From: DASQGA01 sp963762085
GTDB taxonomy: Bacteria; Actinomycetota; Thermoleophilia; Gaiellales; Gaiellaceae
NCBI GenBank assembly: GCA_963762085.1
Contig: CAVXJD010000001.1
Span: 1-64,000 of the forward strand
Length of the DNA: 64,000 nucleotides
Direction: 5' to 3'
Shown here: piece after piece, positions 30,014-38,409 of the stretch
How positions within the stretch are numbered: position 1 is the stretch's first letter
Layout of the letters: every line of letters begins with the position of its first letter
Notes under the pieces: model-generated
Told to the model about the DNA's origin: nothing
The model's database searches: none
The model's input: only the letters and a program-made list of their open reading frames with translations
Position numbers and translations under genes: made by a program

Positions 30014-31021
30014 TTACACGATCACGTCGGCGGCGCAGCCGAGCACAAGGGCGGGCTCGATTCCCTCGCGGTCGACGCCGCGAAGTGAGACGTGCGAGAG
30101 GTCAACTTCGATTCCCGGCCACCCGTCGAGTCCGAGCGCCTTCGCCCCCTCGGAAGAGCCGATTTCGAGAAGCTCTGAGGGGGACAGAACGTTCCGTCGC
30201 AGCTCCTGGCGGCGAGCGATTCCCTCGAGCTCCCTCAGCTCTTCCAGCGGGTCGATGCGAACGTTCGAATCCGAGCCGATGCAAAATGCGATCCCGCGCT
30301 TCCTGATCCTCCCGACTGGCACGAAACCGTCGCCCAGATTCGCCTCGGTCGTTGGGCACACGCACATGCGCCCGCCCGCTGCCGCCAGAAGGTCGAGCTC
30401 GGCATCGTCCGCATGCGTTCCGTGCACGATTGTCGTCCGCGGCCCGAGACAGCCGGTCTCGGCGAGAAGCTGGATCGGTCGAAGCCCGTGCTCGGCCACA
30501 CACTCCTCGATCTCGCGTGGCTGCTCGTCGGCGTGAATGTGGAGCACCAGCTCCTCACGCTCCGCATATCGGCCGATCTCGCGCAGCCAGTCCGGCGGGC
30601 ACGCGCGCACGGAATGGGGCGCGACACCAACGCGCGCTCCCTCGGCACGAAGCTCCTCCACCTGCGCCAGGTAGGCGGCCGGGGACCCCTGGCGGAACCG
30701 CTCGATGCCCCCGCGCCCGTAGGCGGCCAGCAGGAGCACCAGCTCGACTCCCGCCGCACTGGCGGCCTCGATCGCCGCCTTCGCCTCGGGGAGCCCCACG
30801 TAGTGGAATTCACCCACGGCCGTGTAGCCGGCAGCCCGCATCTCCCGGAACGTGGCCTCGTACTCAAGCCGGACGTGCGCCGGGGTCAGGCTCTGGGCCA
30901 ACTCCAGCATGGAGTCGCGCCAACGCCAGAAGTCTCCACCCTCCGTGCGCCCGCGTAACGCCCGCTGAAACGCATGACTGTGAGCGTTGACGAAGCCGGG
31001 AAGCGCAAGCCGGTCGGACAC
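30014..31021 (-). CDS. HutF-like formimidoylglutamate deiminase / amidohydrolase
   Basis: A 335-residue amidohydrolase-superfamily protein. PGFVNAHSHAFQRALRGRTE (the HxH metal pair) sits only nine residues from the start, so the N-terminal beta domain of about 45 residues present in HutF is missing or encoded differently. Further ligands are LHIHADEQPREIEECVAEHG, TTIVHGTHADDAELDLLA and CIGSDSNVRIDPLEELREL. HutF deiminates N-formimino-L-glutamate in histidine breakdown. No other hut gene is nearby. The GTG start is exactly placed for a leaderless message (TAGCCT six bases upstream), which supports the short form as real. Confidence 0.82.
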   Translation of the reverse strand: MSDRLALPGFVNAHSHAFQRALRGRTEGGDFWRWRDSMLELAQSLTPAHVRLEYEATFREMRAAGYTAVGEFHYVGLPEAKAAIEAASAAGVELVLLLAAYGRGGIERFRQGSPAAYLAQVEELRAEGARVGVAPHSVRACPPDWLREIGRYAEREELVLHIHADEQPREIEECVAEHGLRPIQLLAETGCLGPRTTIVHGTHADDAELDLLAAAGGRMCVCPTTEANLGDGFVPVGRIRKRGIAFCIGSDSNVRIDPLEELRELEGIARRQELRRNVLSPSELLEIGSSEGAKALGLDGWPGIEVDLSHVSLRGVDREGIEPALVLGCAADVIV

Positions 31022-31027
31022 CGCGCG

Positions 31028-31033
31028 AGGCTA
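31028..31033 (-). promoter_or_regulatory. -10 element of the HutF-like gene (leaderless)
   Basis: On the minus strand TAGCCT is followed by six bases and then GTG at 31021. Confidence 0.5.
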
Positions 31034-31097
31034 CCATTCGCTGCCAATGCGCCCTTCCGCACCGATCCAGAGCGCCTCGCCGGCGCTAGGCCGCTGA

Positions 31098-31649
31098 ATG
31101 GCGGCACGAGCGATCTCGGCACCTCGCGCGCAGCTTCCGAACGCGCTCACCGTCCTCCGGCTGGCGCTCATCCCGCTGTTCGTCGTCCTTGTGCTCGGGA
31201 CGGATGGCGAGGGAAGCTACTTGGCTGCCGCGGTGTTTGCGTTTGCAGGCGCGACCGATCAGCTGGACGGCTGGCTGGCCCGTCGCTGGCACGTGGAATC
31301 GACCTTCGGGCGGCTTGCGGACCCGCTTGCCGACCGGCTGATGATCGATGCCGCAGTCATCCTCCTGTGGCTGGACGGACGCCTGCCGTGGCCGGCGCTG
31401 GTCGTGATCCTCGTCCGTGACGCGGCTCTCGTCGGCGGGTATGGCTTGGTCATGACGCGTGGCTACGAGCTCTCCGTCAGCTGGCTCGGCAAGGCGGGGA
31501 CCTGGGTTCTCTACGCGGCGGTGACGGGAATGCTCGCCTCCGACGAGGGGACGACCTGGGCCTTGGCCCTCTTCTGGAGCGGCCTCACCGTCGCCATGGT
31601 CGCCGCGGTCCTCTATGCCCTCACGGCGCCCAGGAGCTTCGGAGGATGA
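31098..31649 (+). CDS. CDP-alcohol phosphatidyltransferase (PgsA-like)
   Basis: A 183-residue integral membrane enzyme with about five hydrophobic helices. The CDP-alcohol phosphotransferase signature is complete: TDQLDGWLARRWHVESTFGR followed by LADPLADRLM (DGxxAR...G...D...D). It transfers a phosphatidyl group from CDP-diacylglycerol, the product of CdsA, to glycerol-3-phosphate, inositol phosphate or a similar alcohol. The N-terminal PNALTVLRLALIPLFVVLV is typical of PgsA. Its stop overlaps the next gene (ATGA). Confidence 0.92.
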   Translation: MAARAISAPRAQLPNALTVLRLALIPLFVVLVLGTDGEGSYLAAAVFAFAGATDQLDGWLARRWHVESTFGRLADPLADRLMIDAAVILLWLDGRLPWPALVVILVRDAALVGGYGLVMTRGYELSVSWLGKAGTWVLYAAVTGMLASDEGTTWALALFWSGLTVAMVAAVLYALTAPRSFGG

Positions 31650-34162
31650 AGGCTGTCGTCATGGCCGGCGGAGAAGGCACCCGCCTGCGGCCGCTCACGT
31701 CGAACCAGCCGAAACCGATGGTGCCGATCGTCGGCAAGCCTTGCATGGAGCACATCGTCGAGCTCCTGAAGCGGCACGGCCTCGAAGACATCATCGTGAC
31801 GGTCGCCTTCATGCCGCAGGTCATCCGCGGCTACTTCGGAGCCGGGGAAGCCCAGGGCGTTCAGATCCGCTACTCGGTTGAGGAGTCACCTGCGGGCACG
31901 GCCGGCTCGGTCAAGCTCGCCGAGGAGGCCCTGGACGAGCCCTTCGTCGTGATCTCCGGCGATGCGCTCTGCGACATCGATCTCGGGGCCCTCGTCAGCT
32001 TCCACGAGGAAAAGGGCGCCGCCGTCACGATCGGCCTGAAAAGCGTCGAGAACCCGCTCGAGTTCGGGATCGTCGTCACCGATGCCGACGGACGGATCGA
32101 ACGTTTCCTCGAGAAGCCGTCCTGGGCCCAGGTCTTCACCGACACGATTAACACGGGCATCTACGTGATCGATCCCGAGGTCCTGCGCCACATCCCCGAC
32201 GATCGCCCGTACGACTTCTCGAAGGAGCTCTTTCCGCACCTGCTCGAGATGGGCCGGCCGCTCTACGGCTACGTGGCGGACGGCTACTGGCAGGACATCG
32301 GCAACCTCGATCAGTACCGGCAGGCGAACTTCGACGTACTCGACGGGAAAGCGAACCTGAATGTCGAGGGCATTCGCCTGCGCGGCAACGTCTGGATCGG
32401 TGAGGGCGTCGACCTCGACGACCTGGAATCGGTCGAGGGGCCAGCCTTCCTGGGAAACTATTGCCACATCGCTCCGCATGCGACCGTGGGTGCTTACTCG
32501 GTTCTCTCGTCCAGTGTCGTGCTGCGCGAGCACGCTCACACGTCCCGCTCCGTCATCGACTCGGGGACGTACATCGGCCGGAGCGCCCAGGTCGAAGGAG
32601 CGGTCGTGGGGCGCATGTGCGACATCCGGCCTCACGTCCGCCTCCACGAGGGCGTGGCAGTCGGCGATCAGTCGACGATCGGTGAGCAGAGCGTCGTCCT
32701 GCCGGGTATCCGCATCTATCCGTTCAAGGAGGTGGAGTCGGGCACCCAGGTCGACCGCAACCTGATTTGGGAGTCGAGAGCCTCGAGCACGATCTTCGGC
32801 CGGGAGGGGATTTCGGGGCTGATCAACGTCGACCTGACGCCCGAGATCGCGCTTCGCCTCGGGATGGCGCTCGGCACTGTGCTGCAGCGCGGCGCTCGGG
32901 TCGTCACGAGCCGCGAGGCGCCGTCCGCGTGCCGCTTGCTCCGGCGCGCGGTGCTGACCGGGATCAACGCGACGGGGGTCCACGTCGCCGATCTTCGGGT
33001 CATGCCCTCGGCGGTCACCCGGCACTTGCTGAAGAGCGAGGGGTTCGAGGCGGGCGTGCACGTCCGGCAGAGCGCGGTCGACCCGGAGGCGGTCACGCTC
33101 CAGATCTACGAGCCGCCCGGGGTCGAGGTGTCGAGCGCGTTCATGAAAGAGGTCGAGAAGCACTTCGGCCGCCAGGAGTTTCGGCGCAGCGCCTGGGACG
33201 GCGTGGGGGAGATCCGGTACCCGGCGCGGGCATCCGAGAGCTACGCGCAGGACCTGCTCGCCACGCTCGACACGGATGCGATCCGCTCGCGGGGATTCCG
33301 CATCGTGATCGGCTACTCGTACTCGTCGGCCTCGCTCGTCGTCCCGCTCGTCCTCGGTGACCTGGGCGTCGAGATCGTCGCGGCCCAGGCGTACGTGCGC
33401 GAGCTCCGTACGTCGCCGGCGGGAGCCACCCTGGCGGAGTCGCTCGGCCAGGTGAAACGGCTCGTCTCAGCCGTCGGTGCGGATTTCGGCGTCGCCTTCG
33501 ACGGCGCCGCGGAACGCCTGTACCTCGTCGACGAGCGCGCCCGAGAGGTGGAAGTCGAGCAGGAGCTCCTGCTCTTCCTGAGCCTCATCGCATCGAACGG
33601 ACGAAAGGGGCGCCTCGCCTTTCCGGTCACGGTCACCAGCCTCGTCGAAGAGATGGTGAAGGGCTCGGATCTCGAGGTCCAGCGCACGCCTGCGTCCCTA
33701 GCAGCCCTGACACGGGCCGCCGCCGAGGACGGTGTCGTGTTCGCAGGCTCCGCGGCCGGCGGCTTCGTCTTCCCCGAGTTCCTTCCGGCCTACGACGGCA
33801 TCACGAGCCTCTGCAAGCTCCTCGAGCTCCTTGCACCCGTGCGGAAGCCCCTCTCGGAGCTCGTGGACGCTCTGCCGAGGTCGCGCGTCGTCCACCGGCA
33901 GGTCCGCTGCCCCTTCTCCCGCAAGGGCGCCGTCATGCGAATCCTGACGGATCAGGTGCGGGACAAGAAAGTGGACGTGACCGACGGGATCAAGGTCTAC
34001 GAGGACGGCGGCTGGGCACACGTCCTCCCGGACCCCACGGAAGCAATGGTCCACGTCTATGCGGAGGGGGCCAGCGACGAGGAGGCGGCGAGGCTCGAGG
34101 ACGAGTACACGGCGCTGGTCGAGCGCATCATTGCGGGCTCGGAAGAGGAGGAGAGCACCTAA
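31646..34162 (+). CDS. Sugar-nucleotide pyrophosphorylase fused to a degenerate phosphomannomutase-like domain
   Basis: An 838-residue fusion. Residues 1-235 are a nucleotidyltransferase (MAGGEGTRLRPLTSNQPKPM, EESPAGTAGSVKLAEEAL, FVVISGDALCDIDLGALV), most likely GDP-mannose or a related pyrophosphorylase. About 240-375 is a left-handed beta-helix of hexapeptide repeats. From about 380 to 820 the fold follows phosphomannomutase (GINATGVHVADLRVMPSAVT), but where the catalytic serine loop TASHNP should be, the sequence reads GVHVRQSAVDPEAVTLQIY, so mutase activity is doubtful. The fusion type is known in actinobacteria. It would feed mannosylated lipids or glycans, together with the phosphatidyltransferase upstream. 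Confidence 0.9.
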   Translation: MKAVVMAGGEGTRLRPLTSNQPKPMVPIVGKPCMEHIVELLKRHGLEDIIVTVAFMPQVIRGYFGAGEAQGVQIRYSVEESPAGTAGSVKLAEEALDEPFVVISGDALCDIDLGALVSFHEEKGAAVTIGLKSVENPLEFGIVVTDADGRIERFLEKPSWAQVFTDTINTGIYVIDPEVLRHIPDDRPYDFSKELFPHLLEMGRPLYGYVADGYWQDIGNLDQYRQANFDVLDGKANLNVEGIRLRGNVWIGEGVDLDDLESVEGPAFLGNYCHIAPHATVGAYSVLSSSVVLREHAHTSRSVIDSGTYIGRSAQVEGAVVGRMCDIRPHVRLHEGVAVGDQSTIGEQSVVLPGIRIYPFKEVESGTQVDRNLIWESRASSTIFGREGISGLINVDLTPEIALRLGMALGTVLQRGARVVTSREAPSACRLLRRAVLTGINATGVHVADLRVMPSAVTRHLLKSEGFEAGVHVRQSAVDPEAVTLQIYEPPGVEVSSAFMKEVEKHFGRQEFRRSAWDGVGEIRYPARASESYAQDLLATLDTDAIRSRGFRIVIGYSYSSASLVVPLVLGDLGVEIVAAQAYVRELRTSPAGATLAESLGQVKRLVSAVGADFGVAFDGAAERLYLVDERAREVEVEQELLLFLSLIASNGRKGRLAFPVTVTSLVEEMVKGSDLEVQRTPASLAALTRAAAEDGVVFAGSAAGGFVFPEFLPAYDGITSLCKLLELLAPVRKPLSELVDALPRSRVVHRQVRCPFSRKGAVMRILTDQVRDKKVDVTDGIKVYEDGGWAHVLPDPTEAMVHVYAEGASDEEAARLEDEYTALVERIIAGSEEEEST

Positions 34163-34245
34163 ACCCTCAAGTCGAGGTTGATAGATTGCCAGTCCGATGG
34201 TTTACTACAAGGAGCCCGTCCCCGACCCAGAGACCGGAGGGCAGC

Positions 34246-34503
34246 GTGGAAGCTCTTCCCGACCTTGAGACGATTTCCGATACCGAGCTACGCGATCTGA
34301 TCGACCAGCTCGTGGAGGAAGAGAACCAGGTTTCGTACCGGCGCAGAATCCTGCACGGCAAGATCGACATCCTGAAGGCCGAGCTCCAGTCCCGCCTCCA
34401 CCGGCAAGTAGGCGAGGGCCATGGCCCGCTTTACGAGGTCGACGTCGACAAGCTCGCGGCGATCCTCGCCTCGAAGGCGGCGCCTCCGAACCCGGACGAG
34501 TAG
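34246..34503 (+). CDS. RsiG-like c-di-GMP-responsive anti-sigma factor
   Basis: An 85-residue helical protein. It carries one copy of the RsiG signature E(X)3S(X)2R(X)3Q(X)3D as E26-S30-R33-H37-D41 (in EENQVSYRRRILHGKIDIL), with His replacing the Gln. In Streptomyces RsiG, two such motifs bind c-di-GMP and the complex sequesters sigma WhiG; in a Rubrobacter homologue a single motif works in a homodimer, which this short protein would resemble. GTG 34246 is preceded by GGAGGG at good spacing; a longer upstream start is less likely. It is followed by the FHA protein. Two GGDEF proteins in the window could supply the ligand. No WhiG-type gene is in view. Confidence 0.75.
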   Translation: MEALPDLETISDTELRDLIDQLVEEENQVSYRRRILHGKIDILKAELQSRLHRQVGEGHGPLYEVDVDKLAAILASKAAPPNPDE

Positions 34504-34510
34504 CGCCCAG

Positions 34511-34978
34511 GTGACGCATGTGCATTGCCCCGAGTGCGGCTTCCAGAACCCCGAGGCCGCCAATTACTGCTCGAAGTGCGGCGCACTTCTCATCAAGGAC
34601 GAGCCAGGGGGATCGACGACGATGACGTACGCACCCGAGGACGTTGTCGACGAGGAAGGAGAGCCGCTCGCCGAGCTTCGGATCGAGGGAACAGCGCTCG
34701 TCGTCCGTTCGGGCGGCGGTCGCGCCGGCGAGACATTCCCTCTCGACGGCGACCGTGTCGAGATCGGTCGCTCACCCGACGCTCCGGTCTTCCTCGACGA
34801 CGTGACGGTCTCGCGCTCGCACGCCATGCTCGTTCGCGACGACGTCGGCTACACGATCGAGGACGCCGGCAGCCTGAACGGGACGTATGTGAACCGGCGC
34901 AGGGTCGAGAAGGCCAAGCTCGAAGATGGGGACGAAGTTCAGATCGGCAAGTACCGGCTGACCTTCCTGGAGCACTGA
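34511..34978 (+). CDS. Zinc-ribbon and FHA domain protein (GarA-like)
   Basis: A 155-residue protein. It opens with a zinc ribbon, HCPECGFQNPEAANYCSKCG (four Cys), then a linker with TTMTYAPED, and from about residue 60 a forkhead-associated domain: RVEIGRSPDAPVFLDDVTVS, SRSHAMLVRDD, and DAGSLNGTYVNRRRVEKAKL. FHA domains bind phosphothreonine. GarA/OdhI homologues regulate 2-oxoglutarate metabolism under Ser/Thr kinase control; the zinc ribbon is an extra here. The adjacent MerR gene repeats the garA-ftsR order of mycobacteria. GTG 34511; the stop overlaps the next ATG. Confidence 0.9.
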   Translation: MTHVHCPECGFQNPEAANYCSKCGALLIKDEPGGSTTMTYAPEDVVDEEGEPLAELRIEGTALVVRSGGGRAGETFPLDGDRVEIGRSPDAPVFLDDVTVSRSHAMLVRDDVGYTIEDAGSLNGTYVNRRRVEKAKLEDGDEVQIGKYRLTFLEH

Positions 34979-35676
34979 TGGCGACGTCCACGTATTCGCA
35001 GGAGACGCCGGGCCGGCCGCTTACGATCGGCGCCGTCCGCAGGCGGTTGCGCCCTGAGTTCGCAGACATCTCGATCTCGAAGATCCGCTACCTCGAGGAT
35101 CAGGGGCTCCTGACACCGCGCCGGACGCAGGGGGGGTACCGCCTCTACACCGAGGAGGACGTGGAACGCCTCGAGACGATCCTGCGACTCCAACGAGACG
35201 AGTTTCTGCCGCTCCGTGTCATCCGCCAGGAGCTCGACGCCCCCGGAGCCATGAAGCGCGAGCGGCGCCGTGGCGCTGAGTCCGGTCTTCGCGCGGCCGA
35301 GCCCGAGCTCGACCTGGGCACACTTTGCGAGCGGGCGAGCACCGATGCAGGGTTCGTCCGCGAGCTCGAGGACTACGGGCTCCTCGAGCCGCGGATCGAG
35401 GATGGCGAGAACCTCTATCCGGATCGGGACGTAGAGATCGTGATCGCTTGCCGGAAGATGGCCGCCTTCGACGTCGAGCCGAGGCACTTGAAGAAATTCC
35501 GCACCAACGCGGACAGCGAGGCGGCACTGCTGCTGACGGCAGTCGCCGCACGTCTCGCCGCCAACAATCCCGAGCGCCGCCTCGCGGGGCTCGAGGATCT
35601 CGAAACCCTCGCCGCCCTCGCGCAGGAGCTCTCGCAGGCGCTCTTCTGGCGCGCGCTCCGCTCGCACGTCGCGTAG
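34978..35676 (+). CDS. FtsR-like MerR-family transcriptional regulator
   Basis: A 232-residue protein with an N-terminal winged HTH of the MerR type (LTIGAVRRRLRPEFADISIS, KIRYLEDQGLLTPRRTQGGY, YTEEDVERLETILRLQRDEF) and a C-terminal region with a second MerR-like helix set (VRELEDYGLLEPRIEDGENL). This matches the Rv1828/FtsR group, one member of which activates ftsZ in Corynebacterium. It is adjacent to the GarA-like gene, as in other actinobacteria. ATG 34978 overlaps the preceding TGA. Confidence 0.88.
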   Translation: MATSTYSQETPGRPLTIGAVRRRLRPEFADISISKIRYLEDQGLLTPRRTQGGYRLYTEEDVERLETILRLQRDEFLPLRVIRQELDAPGAMKRERRRGAESGLRAAEPELDLGTLCERASTDAGFVRELEDYGLLEPRIEDGENLYPDRDVEIVIACRKMAAFDVEPRHLKKFRTNADSEAALLLTAVAARLAANNPERRLAGLEDLETLAALAQELSQALFWRALRSHVA

Positions 35677-35689
35677 GCTCCCCGACGCG

Positions 35690-36210
35690 GTGGAACCGGA
35701 CCTCGCCTCGAAGATTCGGGACATCCCGGACTTCCCGAAGCCCGGGATCGTCTTCAAGGACATCATGCCGCTCCTCGCGGATGCAGAGTCGCTCCGCGCC
35801 ACCGTGGAGCAGCTCGCGGCGTTCGCCGAGCCGCGAAAGCCGGACCTGATCATGGGCGCGGAGGCGCGCGGCTTCATCCTCGGCGGGGCCCTGGCGTGCA
35901 GGCTGGGATGCGGTTTCGTGGCCGCCCGCAAGCCGGGAAAGCTGCCCTGGCGGACCGTGAGCGCGAAGTACGATCTCGAGTACGGGTTCGACGCGCTCGA
36001 GTTGCACGCCGATGCGATCGCCGAGGGAGCACGCGTTCTGATCCACGACGACCTCCTGGCGACGGGGGCACTGCAAAGGCAAAGGTTGACCTGGTGGAAC
36101 AGCTCGAAGGAGAGGTCGTCGGGCTTGCGTTCGTGATCGAGCTTGCGTTTCTGAACGGTCGGGACCGACTCGAGGGCTACGACGTCTTCTCGCTGATCCA
36201 GTACGAATAA
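35690..36210 (+). CDS. apt: Adenine phosphoribosyltransferase, interrupted by a one-base frameshift
   Basis: Apt makes AMP from adenine and PRPP. Frame one (GTG 35690) reads DIPDFPKPGIVFKDIMPLLA, LIMGAEARGFILGGALA, FVAARKPGKLPWRTVSAKYD and GARVLIHDDLLATG, then departs from the family. In the next frame GTAKAKVDLVEQLEGEVVGL and EGYDVFSLIQYE complete the protein to 36210. The break is at a run of five G (36064-36068), within the PRPP loop (DDLLATGGTA); six G would restore a normal protein of about 173 residues. Either this is a homopolymer sequencing error or apt is newly inactivated. Confidence 0.85.
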
Positions 36211-36271
36211 TGCCCTCCGCCTTGGGACCTTTGGCTCGCCGTCCGGCCTGCCGATACAGAATCCACGAGCC

Positions 36272-36874
36272 ATGTATGACGGTCTGACCGGGCACTACAC
36301 GTTCTCCTGCCCCGCCGTAGGGCACGTTCAGGTGCGCCTGTCTGAGTTTCGCTCCCTGGAGCGGCTTCCCGGGGCTTCGCACCCGGCCGTCTATCAGGTC
36401 GTCTTCGCGTGCAGGTGCGGAGGTGAGCATGAAGGGCTCGTCACCCACGACGACCTGGACTGGGCGCCACTCGGCGCTTCGGGAGCAGAGTTCTTCAACC
36501 TGATGACGGCTCGAGTCGAGTCCGCAACGGATGATCTTCTCGACCTGGCCGCACGGCGGATCCGGTCGGGTGACTGGCCCTGGACCTTCTTCTGCTACCC
36601 GGAGAACCGCCCGCAGCCCGTTTTTCCATCGGCCTTTCTCGTCCTCTCGCCGGCCGCCGACGAGGTCGGGCTCGCCGTCCGCTGTCCGGTCTGCGAGTGC
36701 ACGACCGTCAACCTCGTGAGCCGCCCACACGTGGATCTCCCGTTTTACAACGACCGACACGTTCAGGTGGTCGAGCACGTCTTCGAGCGTGACCGGGACG
36801 ATCGCGTCACCGCCTTCCGGCAAGAGCTCGATTCAGGCGCGTTCGACGTGCGGCGCCGCGATCTGGCTGCGTAA
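36272..36874 (+). CDS. Hypothetical protein with two Cys clusters
   Basis: A 200-residue protein of no recognised family. Two possible metal-binding clusters are visible, FACRCGGEHEG (about residue 50) and RCPVCECTTVNLVSRPHVD (about residue 145), suggesting a zinc-ribbon-like or sensor protein. No membrane helices. The C-terminal part is charged (VFERDRDDRVTAFRQELDS). ATG 36272 follows the AT-richer GATACAGAATCC. Its neighbours are unrelated, and the region to 40.8 kb looks like accessory sequence. Confidence 0.7.
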   Translation: MYDGLTGHYTFSCPAVGHVQVRLSEFRSLERLPGASHPAVYQVVFACRCGGEHEGLVTHDDLDWAPLGASGAEFFNLMTARVESATDDLLDLAARRIRSGDWPWTFFCYPENRPQPVFPSAFLVLSPAADEVGLAVRCPVCECTTVNLVSRPHVDLPFYNDRHVQVVEHVFERDRDDRVTAFRQELDSGAFDVRRRDLAA

Positions 36875-36942
36875 ACGAGCGTTACAGACCGCGACCAGCC
36901 GGGAACACCACGCTCACACATCAATCGAGCGGGGTGACACGA

Positions 36943-37668
36943 ATGGGTTTGCTGAACAGGGATCGGCACGTGGACGAAGATCGCGTCGTCACCGATGACG
37001 AGGTCGTCGAACGGCCGGCGGATCACAACCGGTATGCGCGCAGCGTCGTTCGGGCGCTCTTCACGCTCGCAGGCGTGGCAGTGGCCGGACTCCTCATCTG
37101 GATCGCATCGAACTTCGATCTCGGTCAGACGAGCGAGTTCTGGGCAGTCATGGGACTTCTCGCCGGCGCCGGCTTGGCGCTCGGGCTCTCTCAGCTGTTC
37201 GGCGGCTGGACGAAGTGGGGGGTACCGCGGATCTCTGCCGCCGTCCTCCTGTTCGCATGGCTGCCGACGCTGGTCGCGGCTGGCTGGATCCTCCTGGCCA
37301 CCCAGCCTACGGGTGGCTGGCAACAGAGCCGGTTCGAGAGCTGGAGCGACGACATCGGCCTCCTCGGGTTCGTTAGCGATCTTGGTCTCTTCACGGCCGC
37401 GATCGCGCTGGCCTTCGGAGTCGTGACTGCCTTCATCTTCGACACGACCGGCCCGCGCGACCGCTACGCCGGCCGGACGGGGACGGTCGTAGACGAGGAC
37501 ATACACGACTACAGGCGCGAGGACGGCGTTACGACGGCCGTTCCGACCGACCGGCCGACGACGACCACGGTCGACGACCGCGAGCCGGTGACCACAGGTG
37601 CTCGCGACGACTCGGTCGTCACGACCCGGACGCGCGACGACAGCGTGGTTCGGCGCGACACTCCGTAG
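36943..37668 (+). CDS. Hypothetical membrane protein, four helices
   Basis: A 241-residue protein with four predicted membrane helices (about residues 34-54, 66-85, 97-118 and 143-163), a hydrophilic N-terminus rich in Asp, Glu and Arg, and a cytoplasmic or exterior C-terminal tail of Asp/Thr/Val repeats (TTTVDDREPVTTGARDDSVV then TTRTRDDSVV). The duplicated RDDSVV units indicate slippage-type expansion. Family unknown. ATG 36943 is preceded by a purine-rich stretch; GTG 36934 is an alternative. Confidence 0.72.
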   Translation: MGLLNRDRHVDEDRVVTDDEVVERPADHNRYARSVVRALFTLAGVAVAGLLIWIASNFDLGQTSEFWAVMGLLAGAGLALGLSQLFGGWTKWGVPRISAAVLLFAWLPTLVAAGWILLATQPTGGWQQSRFESWSDDIGLLGFVSDLGLFTAAIALAFGVVTAFIFDTTGPRDRYAGRTGTVVDEDIHDYRREDGVTTAVPTDRPTTTTVDDREPVTTGARDDSVVTTRTRDDSVVRRDTP

Positions 37669-37691
37669 GTCATTCGCACCAGCGAGAGTGG

Positions 37692-37722
37692 GAAGAGGCG
37701 CCCGACGGCGCCTCTTCTCGTT
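37692..37722 (+). terminator. Intrinsic-type terminator after the membrane protein
   Basis: GAAGAGGCGCC and GGCGCCTCTTC make eleven perfect pairs around CGAC, followed by TCGTT. The stem is strong although the T tract is weak. Confidence 0.75.
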
Positions 37723-37777
37723 CCGGTCACTCTCGCCAGGGATCTCCGAACGCTCGGCAAGCGTCGATTACAGGAGC

Positions 37778-37975
37778 ATGGACGCCGCACACCGCAGCGG
37801 TACCGCCGCCGGTCTCTCCCGTTTGGCCGAGCACTGCGATTCGCTCAGCCGTCTGCTTGCGGGTGAGACGGAAAGCCCGCGTGTGCGCCTCGAGGCCGAG
37901 CTCGGCTGCGAGCTCGCCCACCGCCTCGTCGGAGCGCTTCTCCAGCGCGCCCAGCGGCTCGCGCTCCCGCTCTAA
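37778..37975 (+). CDS. Small hypothetical protein (65 aa)
   Basis: An open frame from ATG 37778 with CAGGAG as ribosome binding site. The product (AAHRSGTAAGLSRLAEHCDS, then GCELAHRLVGALLQRAQRLA) is an amphipathic helical protein, no family recognised. It is isolated between a terminator and a convergent small membrane protein. Coding status is likely but not certain. Confidence 0.5.
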   Translation: MDAAHRSGTAAGLSRLAEHCDSLSRLLAGETESPRVRLEAELGCELAHRLVGALLQRAQRLALPL

Positions 37976-37984
37976 GCGGACGTT

Positions 37985-38188
37985 CTAGCGGTTCGGCGTG
38001 CGGAACTCGTGGCCGCCGAAGAGCCGCACGTAGAAGAAGATCAGGCCGCCGGCGATCAGGGCGAAGAGAAATGCCGTGCCTTTTCCGACGCCGATCCCCA
38101 GTAGGCCGAGCCAGATGTAGAGGCCAAGGCCGAAGGCCCACAGAAACGAGACGAAGCCTTGGCTGAACGAGGGAGGACGAGGGATCAT
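37985..38188 (-). CDS. Small two-helix membrane protein
   Basis: A 67-residue protein with two hydrophobic helices (FVSFLWAFGLGLYIWLGLLG and GTAFLFALIAGGLIFFYVRL) and short charged ends (IPRPPSFSQ at the front, FGGHEFRTPNR at the end). Family unknown. ATG 38186-38188 lies ten bases after TAGAGT on the minus strand. It ends ten bases from the convergent small gene. Confidence 0.65.
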   Translation of the reverse strand: MIPRPPSFSQGFVSFLWAFGLGLYIWLGLLGIGVGKGTAFLFALIAGGLIFFYVRLFGGHEFRTPNR

Positions 38189-38409
38189 CGGGGCCGGAAC
38201 TCTACCTGCCTCGGACCAAAAAAAATTCGCCGAGCCGGTTGCGCTTTCGTCCGGATCACCAACCGACTTTCCGCTTGCGCGTACGGTCGCCCGGTGATCC
38301 TTCGACCTACTTGCGCTCCGTGCTCGGCGCAATTGGGACTCTAGGACAGGGCCCCCAGACAGTCAAGGGACATGTCCATCGTAATGTATGCAATTTGCGG
38401 AAAGATCAT

